From the NCBI RefSeq assembly GCF_012516435.1, contig NZ_CP051216.1, forward strand, positions 1,862,001 through 1,926,000: a DNA stretch of 64,000 nucleotides, read 5' to 3'. This stretch comes from Pseudodesulfovibrio sp. zrk46. Its GTDB lineage: Bacteria > Desulfobacterota > Desulfovibrionia > Desulfovibrionales > Desulfovibrionaceae. Positions within the stretch are counted from its first letter, which is position 1. Every line of letters begins with the position of its first letter. Below are positions 1 to 8,565 of the stretch, piece after piece. The notes under the pieces were generated by a model that saw only the letters and a list, made by a program, of their open reading frames with translations, was not told the DNA's origin and ran no database searches. Made by a program: the position numbers and the translations under genes.

Positions 1-226
1 CTTCGTTGATGTTGGTCAGCTGCTCAAGGCTTGAGAATTCCGCCAGCTGGGAGGTCATGTCGGTGTCCTCCATCGGGCTGAGCGGATCCTGGTGGGTAAG
101 CTGTGCCACCAGGATGGTCAGGAAATCATCCCTGTCCATTTGTGTCTTGTGCTCGGGAGTATTGGATGCCGCCATTCGCGACTCCTGTGCTCCCAAGATT
201 TGTCCAGTGCTGTCTACGTAACCCAT
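1..226 (-). CDS. flgD: Flagellar hook assembly scaffold protein FlgD (N-terminal part, runs off the window)
   Basis: Only the first 75 codons are present; the gene continues past position 1. The ATG at 226-224 opens a protein beginning MGYVDSTGQILG and containing the N-terminal FlgD signature around residues 33-60 (DFLTILVAQLTHQDPLSPMED), which in the family precedes the hook-capping domain. FlgD acts as the cap on which hook subunits assemble outside the cell. It lies 11 bp behind fliK on the same strand, as is usual in hook operons. The start is preceded by a GAGG-like Shine-Dalgarno sequence. A neighbouring frame gives a 66-residue ORF over the same DNA that I regard as a shadow. Confidence 0.88.
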   Translation of the reverse strand, partial: MGYVDSTGQILGAQESRMAASNTPEHKTQMDRDDFLTILVAQLTHQDPLSPMEDTDMTSQLAEFSSLEQLTNINE

Positions 227-237
227 GATAGACCTCG

Positions 238-1935
238 CTATGCAATAACGTGTAACCCTTGGTCGGCATGATTTGCCTGCCTATGTACGTTTTGCATTTC
301 TTGAGCCAAGCTTGAGCTTTCTTCACGCATTTGCTTCATGTGGTTGCGCATTGCGACCATGGCTTCGCGATCGCGGGCGAGGTTGTGTTCATTGGATCCG
401 AACCAGTTATCGAAACTCTGGTCACTTGCGAGCCCTGTCTGGACTTCCAGCTTATCGACCTTTAAGCCTTGGTTTTCTAAAGAACTCTTAAGAACATCAA
501 TGTTCTCCATGATGACTCTGGCGGCGTCTGCATTCTCTGCCCGGATGGTGGCGCTGACTTCCTTGCCGTTGACCTGCAGCATGACATTCAGCTTGCCGAG
601 ATTTTCCGGAGTGAGTTGCAGGGTGAGCTGCTTGGCACCATTTTCAAGGGTCTTGATGAAGCCGTTTTCCACCTGACGCATGACCTTGGGGGCGGAAATC
701 TTTTCCCACGCCTGGGTCTTGGACTGGGTGTTGGCGTTGGCTTCGGCCAGGCCGGTCTTGAGCATGGACTCGATACCCTCGGTCTTGCCTGTGAAGTTGG
801 CCGCAGGCTTGTGGGTGGAGTTTTCCTGAAGCTTGCCAAAGAAGTTGTTCCAGGTTTCGTCGGATTCACTCTGTCCGGCGTCCTGATCCATCACTTCCTG
901 CTTGGTCTGCTCGGGCATGGACTTCTGCTCAGTCTTGGTGCGGACATTGGTGTCGGCCTGAGTGTCCCTGCGCTTCTCTACCGCTTCCTTGAGGTCTTCC
1001 TTGGTGGCGACCTTGGGGCCATCCTCAGCCACGCGAGGCTTGAGGTCCACCTGCTCGTTCAGATCCTTGGCTGCGGTGGTCTCCTTGTGGTTCTCCTTCA
1101 TGGCGGCGACAAAGGCCTTGCCGATGGAGCGAACCAGGTTCACGTCCTTCTGATCAAGATCAGCCATTTCCTGACGGATCATGGTGAAGGCTTCCTTCAC
1201 TTCCTTGGCCATCATGTTCTGGCCAAAGGCTTCCTTGATCTTGGAGGTGAACTCCTTGGAGAAATTCATGGCTGCGGAAAAGGCTTCCAGCTCTTCCTTG
1301 GAGAACAGCAGATTCTTGGTGTCCGGCATCTGATCGATCTTCGCCTGCAAGGCTTCCATCACGCTGGCGGTGTCGCCCTGTTCCAGCTGCTTGATCAGCT
1401 TGGCGGATTCCTTTTCGTTGAAGCCGAACTTGGAGAAGAAGGTGTTGAGATTTTCCTTTTGCTCGTCGGTCAGATCAACCTTGCGAAGCTCCTTCATCTT
1501 GTGAGCCACGGTGGAAACGAATTCGCCCCACGTCATGCCTTCTTCACTGTTGACCTTCTCTTCGATCTCGGCAATCTCCGCTTCGCTCATGCCATATTCC
1601 TCGAGGTCGTCCCTGACCTGATCGAGGTCTTCCTGCGTCATCTTCTGGTCGCGGTCACGCTCAACAGCATGCTGTGGGTCTTCCTTGACGGGAGCCTTGG
1701 TGTTGGCGGCGTTGACCGGGGCTTCCGTCTCGGTAGCGATTTCGGGAGCGCTCTCAAGCATTTGGTCCTCAGTAGAGACGGGCTTCAGGGCAAGCTCGTT
1801 CTCCATGCGGGTGGAATGCTGGTCGAACAATTCATTGAACAGCGTCTGCTGTTCGCTGCTCTTGGCACTGGAAAATTTTCCTGCCTTGTATTGTTCGGTA
1901 GCTGTCTCCAATGCGATGCCGGGAATATTCTGCAT
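238..1935 (-). CDS. fliK: Flagellar hook-length control protein FliK
   Basis: A 565-residue protein when started at the ATG at 1935, which has an AAGGAG site just upstream; the longer open frame to 2103 lacks one. Residues about 1-420 are low-complexity, rich in Glu, Lys, Gln and Ala, as expected for the secreted ruler part of FliK. Residues about 425-500 match the conserved C-terminal Flg_hook domain (LTLQLTPENLGKLNVML, then an ENADAARVIMEN stretch) that switches the export gate from hook to filament substrates. The last 64 residues are a charged, Met/Gln-rich tail. It lies directly upstream of flgD. A sigma-54-like site sits just upstream (1961-1977). Confidence 0.9.
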   Translation of the reverse strand: MQNIPGIALETATEQYKAGKFSSAKSSEQQTLFNELFDQHSTRMENELALKPVSTEDQMLESAPEIATETEAPVNAANTKAPVKEDPQHAVERDRDQKMTQEDLDQVRDDLEEYGMSEAEIAEIEEKVNSEEGMTWGEFVSTVAHKMKELRKVDLTDEQKENLNTFFSKFGFNEKESAKLIKQLEQGDTASVMEALQAKIDQMPDTKNLLFSKEELEAFSAAMNFSKEFTSKIKEAFGQNMMAKEVKEAFTMIRQEMADLDQKDVNLVRSIGKAFVAAMKENHKETTAAKDLNEQVDLKPRVAEDGPKVATKEDLKEAVEKRRDTQADTNVRTKTEQKSMPEQTKQEVMDQDAGQSESDETWNNFFGKLQENSTHKPAANFTGKTEGIESMLKTGLAEANANTQSKTQAWEKISAPKVMRQVENGFIKTLENGAKQLTLQLTPENLGKLNVMLQVNGKEVSATIRAENADAARVIMENIDVLKSSLENQGLKVDKLEVQTGLASDQSFDNWFGSNEHNLARDREAMVAMRNHMKQMREESSSLAQEMQNVHRQANHADQGLHVIA

Positions 1936-1960
1936 GGTTTTCTCCTTCGGTGCCTTTTCA

Positions 1961-1977
1961 ATCAAAAGGCGTGCCAA
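1961..1977 (-). promoter_or_regulatory. Candidate sigma-54 (-24/-12) promoter for fliK-flgD
   Basis: On the minus strand the sequence reads TTGGCACGCCTTTTGAT. It has the full TGGCAC -24 element and, at the correct spacing, TTGAT in place of the consensus TTGCW at -12, so one key base differs. A start about 12 bp downstream would leave a leader of roughly 14 nt carrying the AAGGAG ribosome site of fliK. RpoN control of hook genes is common in Desulfovibrio-type flagellar systems (family knowledge). The assignment rests on one imperfect match. Confidence 0.38.
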
Positions 1978-2122
1978 AAAGGAAACAGCTAAATTACAGC
2001 AACTTATGGGGTGGCTCGGTGGGAAAAAAACGCCGCTTTCGGCGGTGGGCTGGTTTTTGTGAGGGACGAAAGTCAGGGCAGGAGGTCGGCCTGCGACCTC
2101 CATCCTCTTATTCTTATACTGA

Positions 2123-3538
2123 CTATCGGCAGCAGCCGATCAGGGCTTCGAGATGCGTCATGGCAAGCTTCCATGCCGCGCGATCGTAATTGCCATTCTG
2201 TAGACCCATGTGCACGAACCCGGTGAAGGGTTTGGCAATGGCAGGGCTGTCCGCCCAGAAGGTGTCGTCTCTCAGGGAACCGGTCTTGAGTCCGTGGGTG
2301 AACTGGCGTCCTATCTTCGGCAGATGAGCGAGCAACTCGTCGGCCAAAGCCGGGCTGTTGTCGGTCAATTCCTGCCAGAGCCCGCGCACTCTTGTCTCGT
2401 CAAATGCATTGAACAAGGAGAAACGATAGGCAAAGAAATCCTGCCAGAATCGTGAGGCATATCGCTCGTTGTCCACTGGTTCGGAGTCCAGCCGGTGCAG
2501 ATGATAGAGGCCGCTCTTCTTGCCTGTGAGGTGAAAGGACAGACCGGGTAACCGCATTTTGGCGAGCTTGTTACGATCGTCTCCGGCGATGATGCGACTG
2601 GCGAGCACAGCGATGCGCTTGGGATCGAAAGGATCGTGACAATGGAGCCGTGAACGGGTGCACTGCCAGCATCCCTTGGCGCATTCCATGTCGGCACGAA
2701 GCACATAGTGGTTGGGCATGAAGGGGCCGGTCTCCCACGGATTGACGTTGCCCATGGAAAGATTGAGGCATCGAAGCCCTGTCCAGGCTGCCAGGTGCAT
2801 GGGGCCGGTGTCCGGGGTGATGAACAGACTTAAGGTTTGCCCGATGGCTGCCATCTCGTCCAAACCGAGCTTGCCGCACTGGTTGAGAACCGGAGCATTG
2901 GCCAGTCGTACTACCTCGTCGCCCATTTCTACCTCGGCAGGGCCGCCGAAAATGACCGGGTGCATGCCGCGCTGCAACAGATGGCGAATGAGCTCTGCCC
3001 AGAACTTCGGGGTGGGGCGCTTGGCTGCTTCGCTGGCACCGATGAACAGGCCGACGCTCTTCTTGTCGGCTTTATGGGTGCGCGGTTCATTGAAGCGGGT
3101 CCTGGCCATCTCCTCGAAGGTGATGACGTCCATCGCGTTGAGCTCGGCCCAGTGGTAGCGGTTGTAGAGATTGTTTTTGACCAGCGAGGTTCGGTAGAGC
3201 TGCCACTGACCATGCACGAAATAGCTGCCGTCCTCGGATTGCACCGGGCCGATCTTGTGGTCTGCCTTGACCTCGTCGGCCAGACGGGCTGCTTTTTCCT
3301 GAATGCTCAGGTTGATGACCAGCTCGTAGTCGTGCTGCTTGAGCACGTGGGTGCCGGTCCACGGGAAATAGGTCACGGCTGGCGAGACGCGCATGAGCGG
3401 CTCATAGAACATTTTCTCTGCCGCTACGAAGATGGGGTGTCCCGGGTATTTCCGGGAGAGCCACAGCGCCAGCGGATAGGACAGGATGAGATCGCCCATC
3501 CTTTGCATTTGCAGCACGAGGATCGGTTTCTTGTTCAC
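2123..3538 (-). CDS. Glycosyltransferase family 9 (heptosyltransferase-like)
   Basis: A 471-residue cytoplasmic protein. The N-terminus (ILVLQMQRMGDLILSYPLAL) is the typical GT9 opening, and a later SLFITPDTGPMHLAAW segment near residues 235-250 is the family's nucleotide-sugar-binding signature (D-T-G-P-x-H-x-A). GT9 enzymes transfer heptose or related sugars, classically to LPS core. About 130 residues follow the GT9 region and I do not recognise them. The start is GTG at 3538, supported by AGGAG overlapping the stop of the upstream gene. Lying between a second glycosyltransferase and flagellar hook genes, it is a candidate for flagellin or surface glycan glycosylation rather than LPS core synthesis; that role is inference. 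Confidence 0.8.
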   Translation of the reverse strand: MNKKPILVLQMQRMGDLILSYPLALWLSRKYPGHPIFVAAEKMFYEPLMRVSPAVTYFPWTGTHVLKQHDYELVINLSIQEKAARLADEVKADHKIGPVQSEDGSYFVHGQWQLYRTSLVKNNLYNRYHWAELNAMDVITFEEMARTRFNEPRTHKADKKSVGLFIGASEAAKRPTPKFWAELIRHLLQRGMHPVIFGGPAEVEMGDEVVRLANAPVLNQCGKLGLDEMAAIGQTLSLFITPDTGPMHLAAWTGLRCLNLSMGNVNPWETGPFMPNHYVLRADMECAKGCWQCTRSRLHCHDPFDPKRIAVLASRIIAGDDRNKLAKMRLPGLSFHLTGKKSGLYHLHRLDSEPVDNERYASRFWQDFFAYRFSLFNAFDETRVRGLWQELTDNSPALADELLAHLPKIGRQFTHGLKTGSLRDDTFWADSPAIAKPFTGFVHMGLQNGNYDRAAWKLAMTHLEALIGCCR

Positions 3539-3547
3539 CGCATGCTC

Positions 3548-4762
3548 CTAGGCAAAGGTCTGGCGCATGTTTTCCAAAAGTGAAGCCATGCGATGGTCGT
3601 AGGTGTGTTCGGCAAGGATGCGCGTGCGGGCGGCCTCGGCAATGCGTTGCCGCTTGTCAGGAGCATTGAGGTAGATGTCCACCAGCCCGGGGATTTCGTC
3701 CGGGTGATTGTAGAACACGATCTCGCGCCCCGGCTCGAAGAGGTCTTCCATCTGTCGGCGATAATCCGTGAGCAGGAACGCACCGCAGCAGGGAACGTCG
3801 AACACGCGCTGGTTTACAGCACCCTTCATCTGCTGGCTGGTGCAGTTGAAGTTGATGTCACTGAGGGGATAAAAGTCGGGCAGATCTTCATAATAGGACA
3901 GCTCGGAGTGATACCGCCATCCTTCGCGACCTTGGAGCAGTTCATGCCAGCCCGGGTCGCCCACGATAAGGGCATCGAAATCCAGAATGCGCAGGACGCA
4001 ATCCAGCCGGTACATGAGGGTGGCCTGCCATGTCAGAAACGTCTCGAACGCCTGCTTGCGTTCGGGTGTTCCCAGCGCTTCAAAATCGTCGCGCAGTTCC
4101 GGGAAATTCTTTTTCAGGAAACGACCGGAGCATCGTTCTTCCGATTCGCCGAATGCCTTGGCCACCATGATACCGGATTCTACCAGTCGTTGTGATGGCA
4201 TGGCTGCCTCGATGCGCCTGATGGTCTTGGTGAGCATGGAGTTGCCCACGAACGAGATGGGGGCGCGCCACGCTTCCACAGGCTCGGCCCTGTTGGGGAC
4301 CAGCCGAGTTGGGTCGGCGGCCAGCGGCAGATGAAATACGTTGTCGAAGCCCATCTCTTTCAGGGATTCGATGTTGTCCACATCCCATGTGAAGATGGCG
4401 GAGCGGGCATCATGCAGATTCTGATACGCGCCGAGGATGAGATGGGGATTGTCCACGAACCACGAGGCCAGCGGTACGTCGAACTTGTCCAGCAGGGTGG
4501 TGAGCACACCTTCCCGGTCCACGCCCAGATGATTCACGGTGAGCACGAAGTCCGGTTTGAACGAGGTCAGGGTGGAGACCATCTTGGACACAAAGGTGTC
4601 GAGGTCCATCTCACGAGTACCGAAATCCATGAGCAGGTGTTCGATATCAAGGCGTCGGCAGGCCGCCTCCAGCTCTCCAATAAGGAAATACTGGCTGGTG
4701 AGGAGGAGGATGCGCGGCTTTTCTTCTCGGAATTTGGGCCATGTAGTGAGTGTGGACTGCAT
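3548..4762 (-). CDS. CgeB-type glycosyltransferase (DUF3880 plus family 1-like C-terminal domain)
   Basis: A 404-residue protein without a signal peptide or membrane segment. Residues about 15-200 resemble the DUF3880 N-terminal Rossmann half (ILLLTSQYFLIGELEAACRR, then SWFVDNPHLILG). Residues about 270-400 resemble the CgeB/Glycos_transf_1_2 half: INFNCTSQQMKGAVNQRVFD, then a CCGAFLLTDYR stretch and a final EHTYDHRMASLL. This combination is common in glycan clusters of Desulfovibrio-like bacteria. It ends 9 bp before the GT9 gene, whose ribosome site overlaps this stop codon, so the two are probably cotranscribed. The acceptor is unknown; flagellin is the contextual guess. Confidence 0.75.
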   Translation of the reverse strand: MQSTLTTWPKFREEKPRILLLTSQYFLIGELEAACRRLDIEHLLMDFGTREMDLDTFVSKMVSTLTSFKPDFVLTVNHLGVDREGVLTTLLDKFDVPLASWFVDNPHLILGAYQNLHDARSAIFTWDVDNIESLKEMGFDNVFHLPLAADPTRLVPNRAEPVEAWRAPISFVGNSMLTKTIRRIEAAMPSQRLVESGIMVAKAFGESEERCSGRFLKKNFPELRDDFEALGTPERKQAFETFLTWQATLMYRLDCVLRILDFDALIVGDPGWHELLQGREGWRYHSELSYYEDLPDFYPLSDINFNCTSQQMKGAVNQRVFDVPCCGAFLLTDYRRQMEDLFEPGREIVFYNHPDEIPGLVDIYLNAPDKRQRIAEAARTRILAEHTYDHRMASLLENMRQTFA

Positions 4763-4807
4763 TGTATGTGTCTCTATCGGTCGGGTGGGGATTTGTCCAT
4801 AGGGTGG

Positions 4808-5911
4808 TTACAACTGTATCCACGTCGTGTCGTTGCGGGAACTCTCCAGACAGGTCTCGATGAACTGCACGCCCCGCAGGCCATCTTCGCCAGTGGGGAA
4901 ATCCGGCGCTGCGCCGTGGGCGATGGTGTTGCAGAAATTGGTGTAGATGTTGGCAAAGGCGAGGAGCCAGCCTTCGGGGTGGCCGGGGGGCGTGTGGGAG
5001 AATGCCTGCGCGCCGGGGGTCAGGTCCGGGGTGCCGCGCACGATCGTCCGGGCGGGTTGGCCCAGCGGCATGTGGCGCAGGTGGTCCGGGTCTTCCTGAT
5101 GCCACTCCAGCCCGCCTTCGGAACCGAAGATGCGCAGGGTGAGGCCGTTGACCATGCCGGTGGCGGCCTGTGAGTACCAGTACATGCCGCGCGCGCCGGA
5201 GTCGTATTCCGTGAGGATGGTGCCGTTGTCGTCCAGTTGACGGCCCGGCACGAGGGTGTCGAGGCGGGCGGCCAGGCGGGTGAGTTTCAGTCCGGTGACA
5301 TGCGGCACGAGGTACTCCACATGGGTGCCCACGTCGCCCAGCGACAGAACGCCGCCGCTGCGGGCTGGATCAGCTCGCCACGAGGCTTGGATATGGCCCG
5401 TTGCCTCCAGCATCTCGGCCAGCCAGCCCTGCGGGTATTCGCAGTTGATGAACCTAATCTCGCCGATATCGCCGCGCGCGATCATCTCTTTCATCTGCCG
5501 CACCATGGGGTAGCCCGCGTAGGTATACGTCACGCCCAGAGTCAGCCCCTTGGAGCGGGCCAGTTCCACCAGCTCGGCGGCCTGCGCCGAGGTGTGAGTA
5601 AAAGGCTTGTCGCACATGACATGGATGCCGTGCTCAAGGCAGGATTTGACATTGGGGTAGTGCGCCTCGTTGGAGGTAACAACGACGGCGAAGTCGATAT
5701 CGCCGGCTTCCAGTCGGGCCATCTCTTCGGGAGTGGCGTACAGCCGGTCTTCATTCAATCCCAATTCTGCGCCGATGGCGTGGCTTTTCTCCAGATCACG
5801 GGAAAAACATCCTGCCACCAGTTTTGCCTGTCCATTGAGCATGAGGGCGCGCCGATGCACTGCACCGACAAACGCACCGGGCCCGCCGCCGATCATCGCA
5901 TATTTGAGCAT
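4808..5911 (-). CDS. Gfo/Idh/MocA family NAD(P)-dependent oxidoreductase
   Basis: A 367-residue protein. The N-terminal Rossmann fold opens with MLKYAMIGGGPGAFVGAVHRR. The family's EKP-type motif appears as CDKPFTHTSAQA near residues 95-106, where the Lys is the expected catalytic or cofactor-positioning residue. The C-terminal half carries GGVLSLGDVGTHVEYL, matching the family's GG-x-x-x-D-x-G-x-H substrate-site pattern. Such enzymes oxidise or isomerise sugars, inositols or related polyols. The start at 5911 has a strong GGAGG 7 bp upstream. It is divergent from a sugar-binding protein gene, which hints at a carbohydrate-related role, but the substrate cannot be read from sequence. Confidence 0.82.
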   Translation of the reverse strand: MLKYAMIGGGPGAFVGAVHRRALMLNGQAKLVAGCFSRDLEKSHAIGAELGLNEDRLYATPEEMARLEAGDIDFAVVVTSNEAHYPNVKSCLEHGIHVMCDKPFTHTSAQAAELVELARSKGLTLGVTYTYAGYPMVRQMKEMIARGDIGEIRFINCEYPQGWLAEMLEATGHIQASWRADPARSGGVLSLGDVGTHVEYLVPHVTGLKLTRLAARLDTLVPGRQLDDNGTILTEYDSGARGMYWYSQAATGMVNGLTLRIFGSEGGLEWHQEDPDHLRHMPLGQPARTIVRGTPDLTPGAQAFSHTPPGHPEGWLLAFANIYTNFCNTIAHGAAPDFPTGEDGLRGVQFIETCLESSRNDTTWIQL

Positions 5912-6128
5912 GGGAATTCCTCCATGGCTCCTCGTACAACATAAATGAGATGAGTGGAAATAATGAAAGCCGCACTCAAGTCGTCATTGGGTAGGTGAAA
6001 GCAGTGAAAAGGGGAGTCTCGATTGTTTTAATGCTATTGCTTCAGAGTGGCTGGAATGGTATGGGTCTGCTTTGGTGTATTTCTCTGTAATTGTTGCATT
6101 CTTTGTATAGATACTGTTGGCGGTGTTC

Positions 6129-7250
6129 ATGAGATTTGTATTGGTTTTTGCTATTGTATGCGCTGTGGTCTGTTCATGGCAGTTGCCTGTATTAGCGGCT
6201 GAAACGGATGAGCCCATTCGTGTGACCATGGTGTCTCCTACATGTGACAACAAGCATCCCTTTTGGAGTGAATATCTCGACTTCATGAATGCTGCTGCAG
6301 ACAGTCTCGGCATTGAACTGACCCTTGTATGCGCCGGGGATCGCATCGACGCAGTGAATGTTGCCCGAAAGGCAATGGCCGACCCCGGAGCGATTGATTA
6401 TCTCGTGCATGTGTATCTCGCAGCCAGTTCCTGTGATTTGCTGGAGGCGGCTGAGCGGAAAGGAGTGAACATCTTCACGGTGAATACAGGGATCATGGCG
6501 AGTGAGCGGGATGTCGTGGGCTATCCGAGAGAAAAATATGAACACTGGATTGGTCATCTCCACCCCGATGATGCAGAGGCAGGAAAACTCCTCGCCCAAA
6601 AACTTCTCGACCGCGCCCGGGCGTTGAAGATCGGGCGCGGTGAGCTCCATGTGATCGGCATTGGTGGCGGCCGTGATTCTGCGGCTTCCGTGGATAGGGG
6701 CAAGGCGTTTCAGCAGGTCGTAAAGGATGCGCCTGATGCAGACCTTTCCCAATATGTGCTGACTGATTGGGACAGTGACGTTGCGTACAAGAAGACGTGC
6801 GGTCTGCTGGTGCGACACCACAAGGCGCGAGTCTACTGGGCTGCCAGTGACGCCCTGGCCTTGGGCGCGGCAAAGGCATTGCAGGAAGCAGGGCTGGAGC
6901 CCGGCAAGGACTCCCTCGTCGGAGGCTTGGATTGGACTCACGCCGGACTGGATGCTGTCCGGAATGGAACGCTGGAAGCCTCCGTGGGCGGTCACTTTAT
7001 GGAAGGCGCCTGGGTGCTGGCATTGATATATGATCATTATCACGGCAAGGATTTTTCTACCCAAGGGACAACCCAGGAATTTCACATGCAACTGGTGGAT
7101 CGGAGCAATCTCGAAACGTATCTGCCTGTCCTGAACCACACCAATTGGAAACGTATTGATTTCAAGCAGTTTACCAGGACGCACAATCCTCGCTTGAAAA
7201 GGTATGATTTCAGCCCCGACGCCGTGGTTCGGCAGTTGGCCAGACGCTGA
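6129..7250 (+). CDS. Periplasmic sugar-binding protein (Peripla_BP_4 type), orphan
   Basis: A 373-residue exported protein: a signal peptide (MRFVLVFAIVCAVVCSWQLPVLA) is followed by a type I periplasmic binding fold (IRVTMVSPTCDNKHPFWSEY near the start, YWAASDALALGAAKAL near residue 240, then VGGLDWTHAGLDAVRNG). I start it at ATG 6129; an in-frame TTG at 6117 is possible, and neither has a strong ribosome site. No ABC ATPase or permease lies beside it. Proteins of this type can feed a transporter elsewhere or act as the periplasmic ligand sensor of a kinase or GGDEF protein, as LuxP and TorT do. The long C-terminal segment after the fold is rich in aromatic and basic residues. Confidence 0.78.
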   Translation: MRFVLVFAIVCAVVCSWQLPVLAAETDEPIRVTMVSPTCDNKHPFWSEYLDFMNAAADSLGIELTLVCAGDRIDAVNVARKAMADPGAIDYLVHVYLAASSCDLLEAAERKGVNIFTVNTGIMASERDVVGYPREKYEHWIGHLHPDDAEAGKLLAQKLLDRARALKIGRGELHVIGIGGGRDSAASVDRGKAFQQVVKDAPDADLSQYVLTDWDSDVAYKKTCGLLVRHHKARVYWAASDALALGAAKALQEAGLEPGKDSLVGGLDWTHAGLDAVRNGTLEASVGGHFMEGAWVLALIYDHYHGKDFSTQGTTQEFHMQLVDRSNLETYLPVLNHTNWKRIDFKQFTRTHNPRLKRYDFSPDAVVRQLARR

Positions 7251-7294
7251 TCACGCTCTGGCAAGCCGCTCTCCCCTGTGCTATCACCCCTCTC

Positions 7295-7693
7295 ATGCGG
7301 TTTCTGTCCAAGATCATCCCGACCAAACAGCGCGGCGACCTCGGTGAGGATGCTGCGGCGAGGTTTTTGGAGCAGAAGGGCTTTCGCGTGCTGGAGCGCA
7401 ACTGGCGGTTCCGGCAGTGGGAGCTGGATCTGATCTGCCGTGACGGAGACACCGTGGTCTTTGTGGAAGTGAAGACGCGGAGGGCCGGTTCCATGGGAAC
7501 ACCCGGCGATGCCCTGAACCGCAAGAAGCAGGCGCGGCTGGTCAAGGCGGCCAGTCAGTATCTGAGCAAACATGACCTGTGGGATGAACCGTGCCGGTTC
7601 GATCTGGCCGCGGTCATCGACACTGGTGTGTCCATGGATGTGGAGCACACTGAAAATGCATTTGATCTCACCGACCATACAGGCGGGTGGTAA
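7295..7693 (+). CDS. yraN: YraN family (UPF0102) endonuclease-like protein
   Basis: A 132-residue protein with the YraN pattern: RGDLGEDAAARFLEQKGFRVLERNWR near residues 12-38, then ELDLICRDGDTVVFVEVKTRR. The E-x-D-x(n)-V-E-V-K core is the nuclease-like active site of the Holliday-junction-resolvase-like fold. The function in cells remains poorly defined. The gene ends 3 bp before rsmI, and the yraN-rsmI neighbourhood is common across bacteria, which supports the call. There is no clear ribosome site before the ATG. Confidence 0.88.
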   Translation: MRFLSKIIPTKQRGDLGEDAAARFLEQKGFRVLERNWRFRQWELDLICRDGDTVVFVEVKTRRAGSMGTPGDALNRKKQARLVKAASQYLSKHDLWDEPCRFDLAAVIDTGVSMDVEHTENAFDLTDHTGGW

Positions 7694-7696
7694 TAT

Positions 7697-8527
7697 ATGA
7701 GTGACTACGGAAAACTGTGGGTGGTAGCCACCCCGTTGGGCAACATCGGCGATCTGTCCCCTCGCGCACGAGAAGTGCTCATGGACGCAGACGTGATTCT
7801 GGCCGAGGACACGCGCCGGGCCGGGCTTCTGTTCAAGCGTCTTGAGCTGGAACGGCACGGGCGCCTCATGTCTTTCTTTGAGCACAACGAGGACAAACGC
7901 CTGCCCAAGGTGCTTGGATTTTTGGAAGACGGCATGTCGGTGGCATTGATCTCCGATGCCGGAACACCACTGCTGTCCGACCCCGGCTTCACCTTGGTTC
8001 GCGCCTGCCGCGACGAAGGTTTTGATGTTTCACCCGTTCCCGGCCCCAGCGCCCCTGTTGTTGCGTTGTCCGCATCCGGGCTGCCGCCGCTTCCCTATAC
8101 TTTTCTCGGCTTTCCCCCGCGCAAGAAGTCACAGACAGAGAAGATGTTCTCTGCCCATCGTGACACCGGCGCGACCCTCGTTTTCTTTGAGCGCAAGTCT
8201 CGTCTCAAGGGAACGCTCTCCATTGCCTTTGAGCAGCTCGGTGACCGCGAGTTCTGCGTGGCCCGTGAATTAACCAAGGATTACGAAGAATTTCTGCGTG
8301 GAACCTTGTCTGAGCTGGACGATTTCGATTTCGAATTGCGTGGCGAATTGACGGTTATCATTGCGCCAGGCGGCGAGGATGGCGATGCTTCCGAGGAAGC
8401 TGTGGTGCGACTCCTCGAAGAGGAACGCGAGGCAGGCGGCAAGCCCAAGGAAGTGGCGCGCCGTGTAGCCGAACGCGTGTCCGGCTGGACAGCCAAGGAA
8501 GTGTATGCTTTGATGCGGGACCTTTAA
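7697..8527 (+). CDS. rsmI: 16S rRNA (cytidine(1402)-2'-O)-methyltransferase RsmI
   Basis: A 276-residue protein of the tetrapyrrole-methylase fold. It opens with LWVVATPLGNIGDLSPRAREVL and has AEDTRRAGLLFKRL, LISDAGTPLLSDPGF and VPGPSAPVVALSASGLP in the order typical of RsmI. It 2'-O-methylates C1402 in the ribosomal P site together with RsmH. Length matches the family. It starts 3 bp after yraN with a GGTGG site overlapping the upstream end. The gene is followed by a repeat-filled gap of about 300 bp. Confidence 0.93.
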   Translation: MSDYGKLWVVATPLGNIGDLSPRAREVLMDADVILAEDTRRAGLLFKRLELERHGRLMSFFEHNEDKRLPKVLGFLEDGMSVALISDAGTPLLSDPGFTLVRACRDEGFDVSPVPGPSAPVVALSASGLPPLPYTFLGFPPRKKSQTEKMFSAHRDTGATLVFFERKSRLKGTLSIAFEQLGDREFCVARELTKDYEEFLRGTLSELDDFDFELRGELTVIIAPGGEDGDASEEAVVRLLEEEREAGGKPKEVARRVAERVSGWTAKEVYALMRDL

Positions 8528-8565
8528 TTAGAGTAATGGGAGAACCGCCCATGCGGGCGGATGAA

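Noticed and set aside
616-1992. A 458-codon plus-strand frame across fliK
   Set aside because: A Leu/Gly-rich shadow of the low-complexity part of FliK without homology features.
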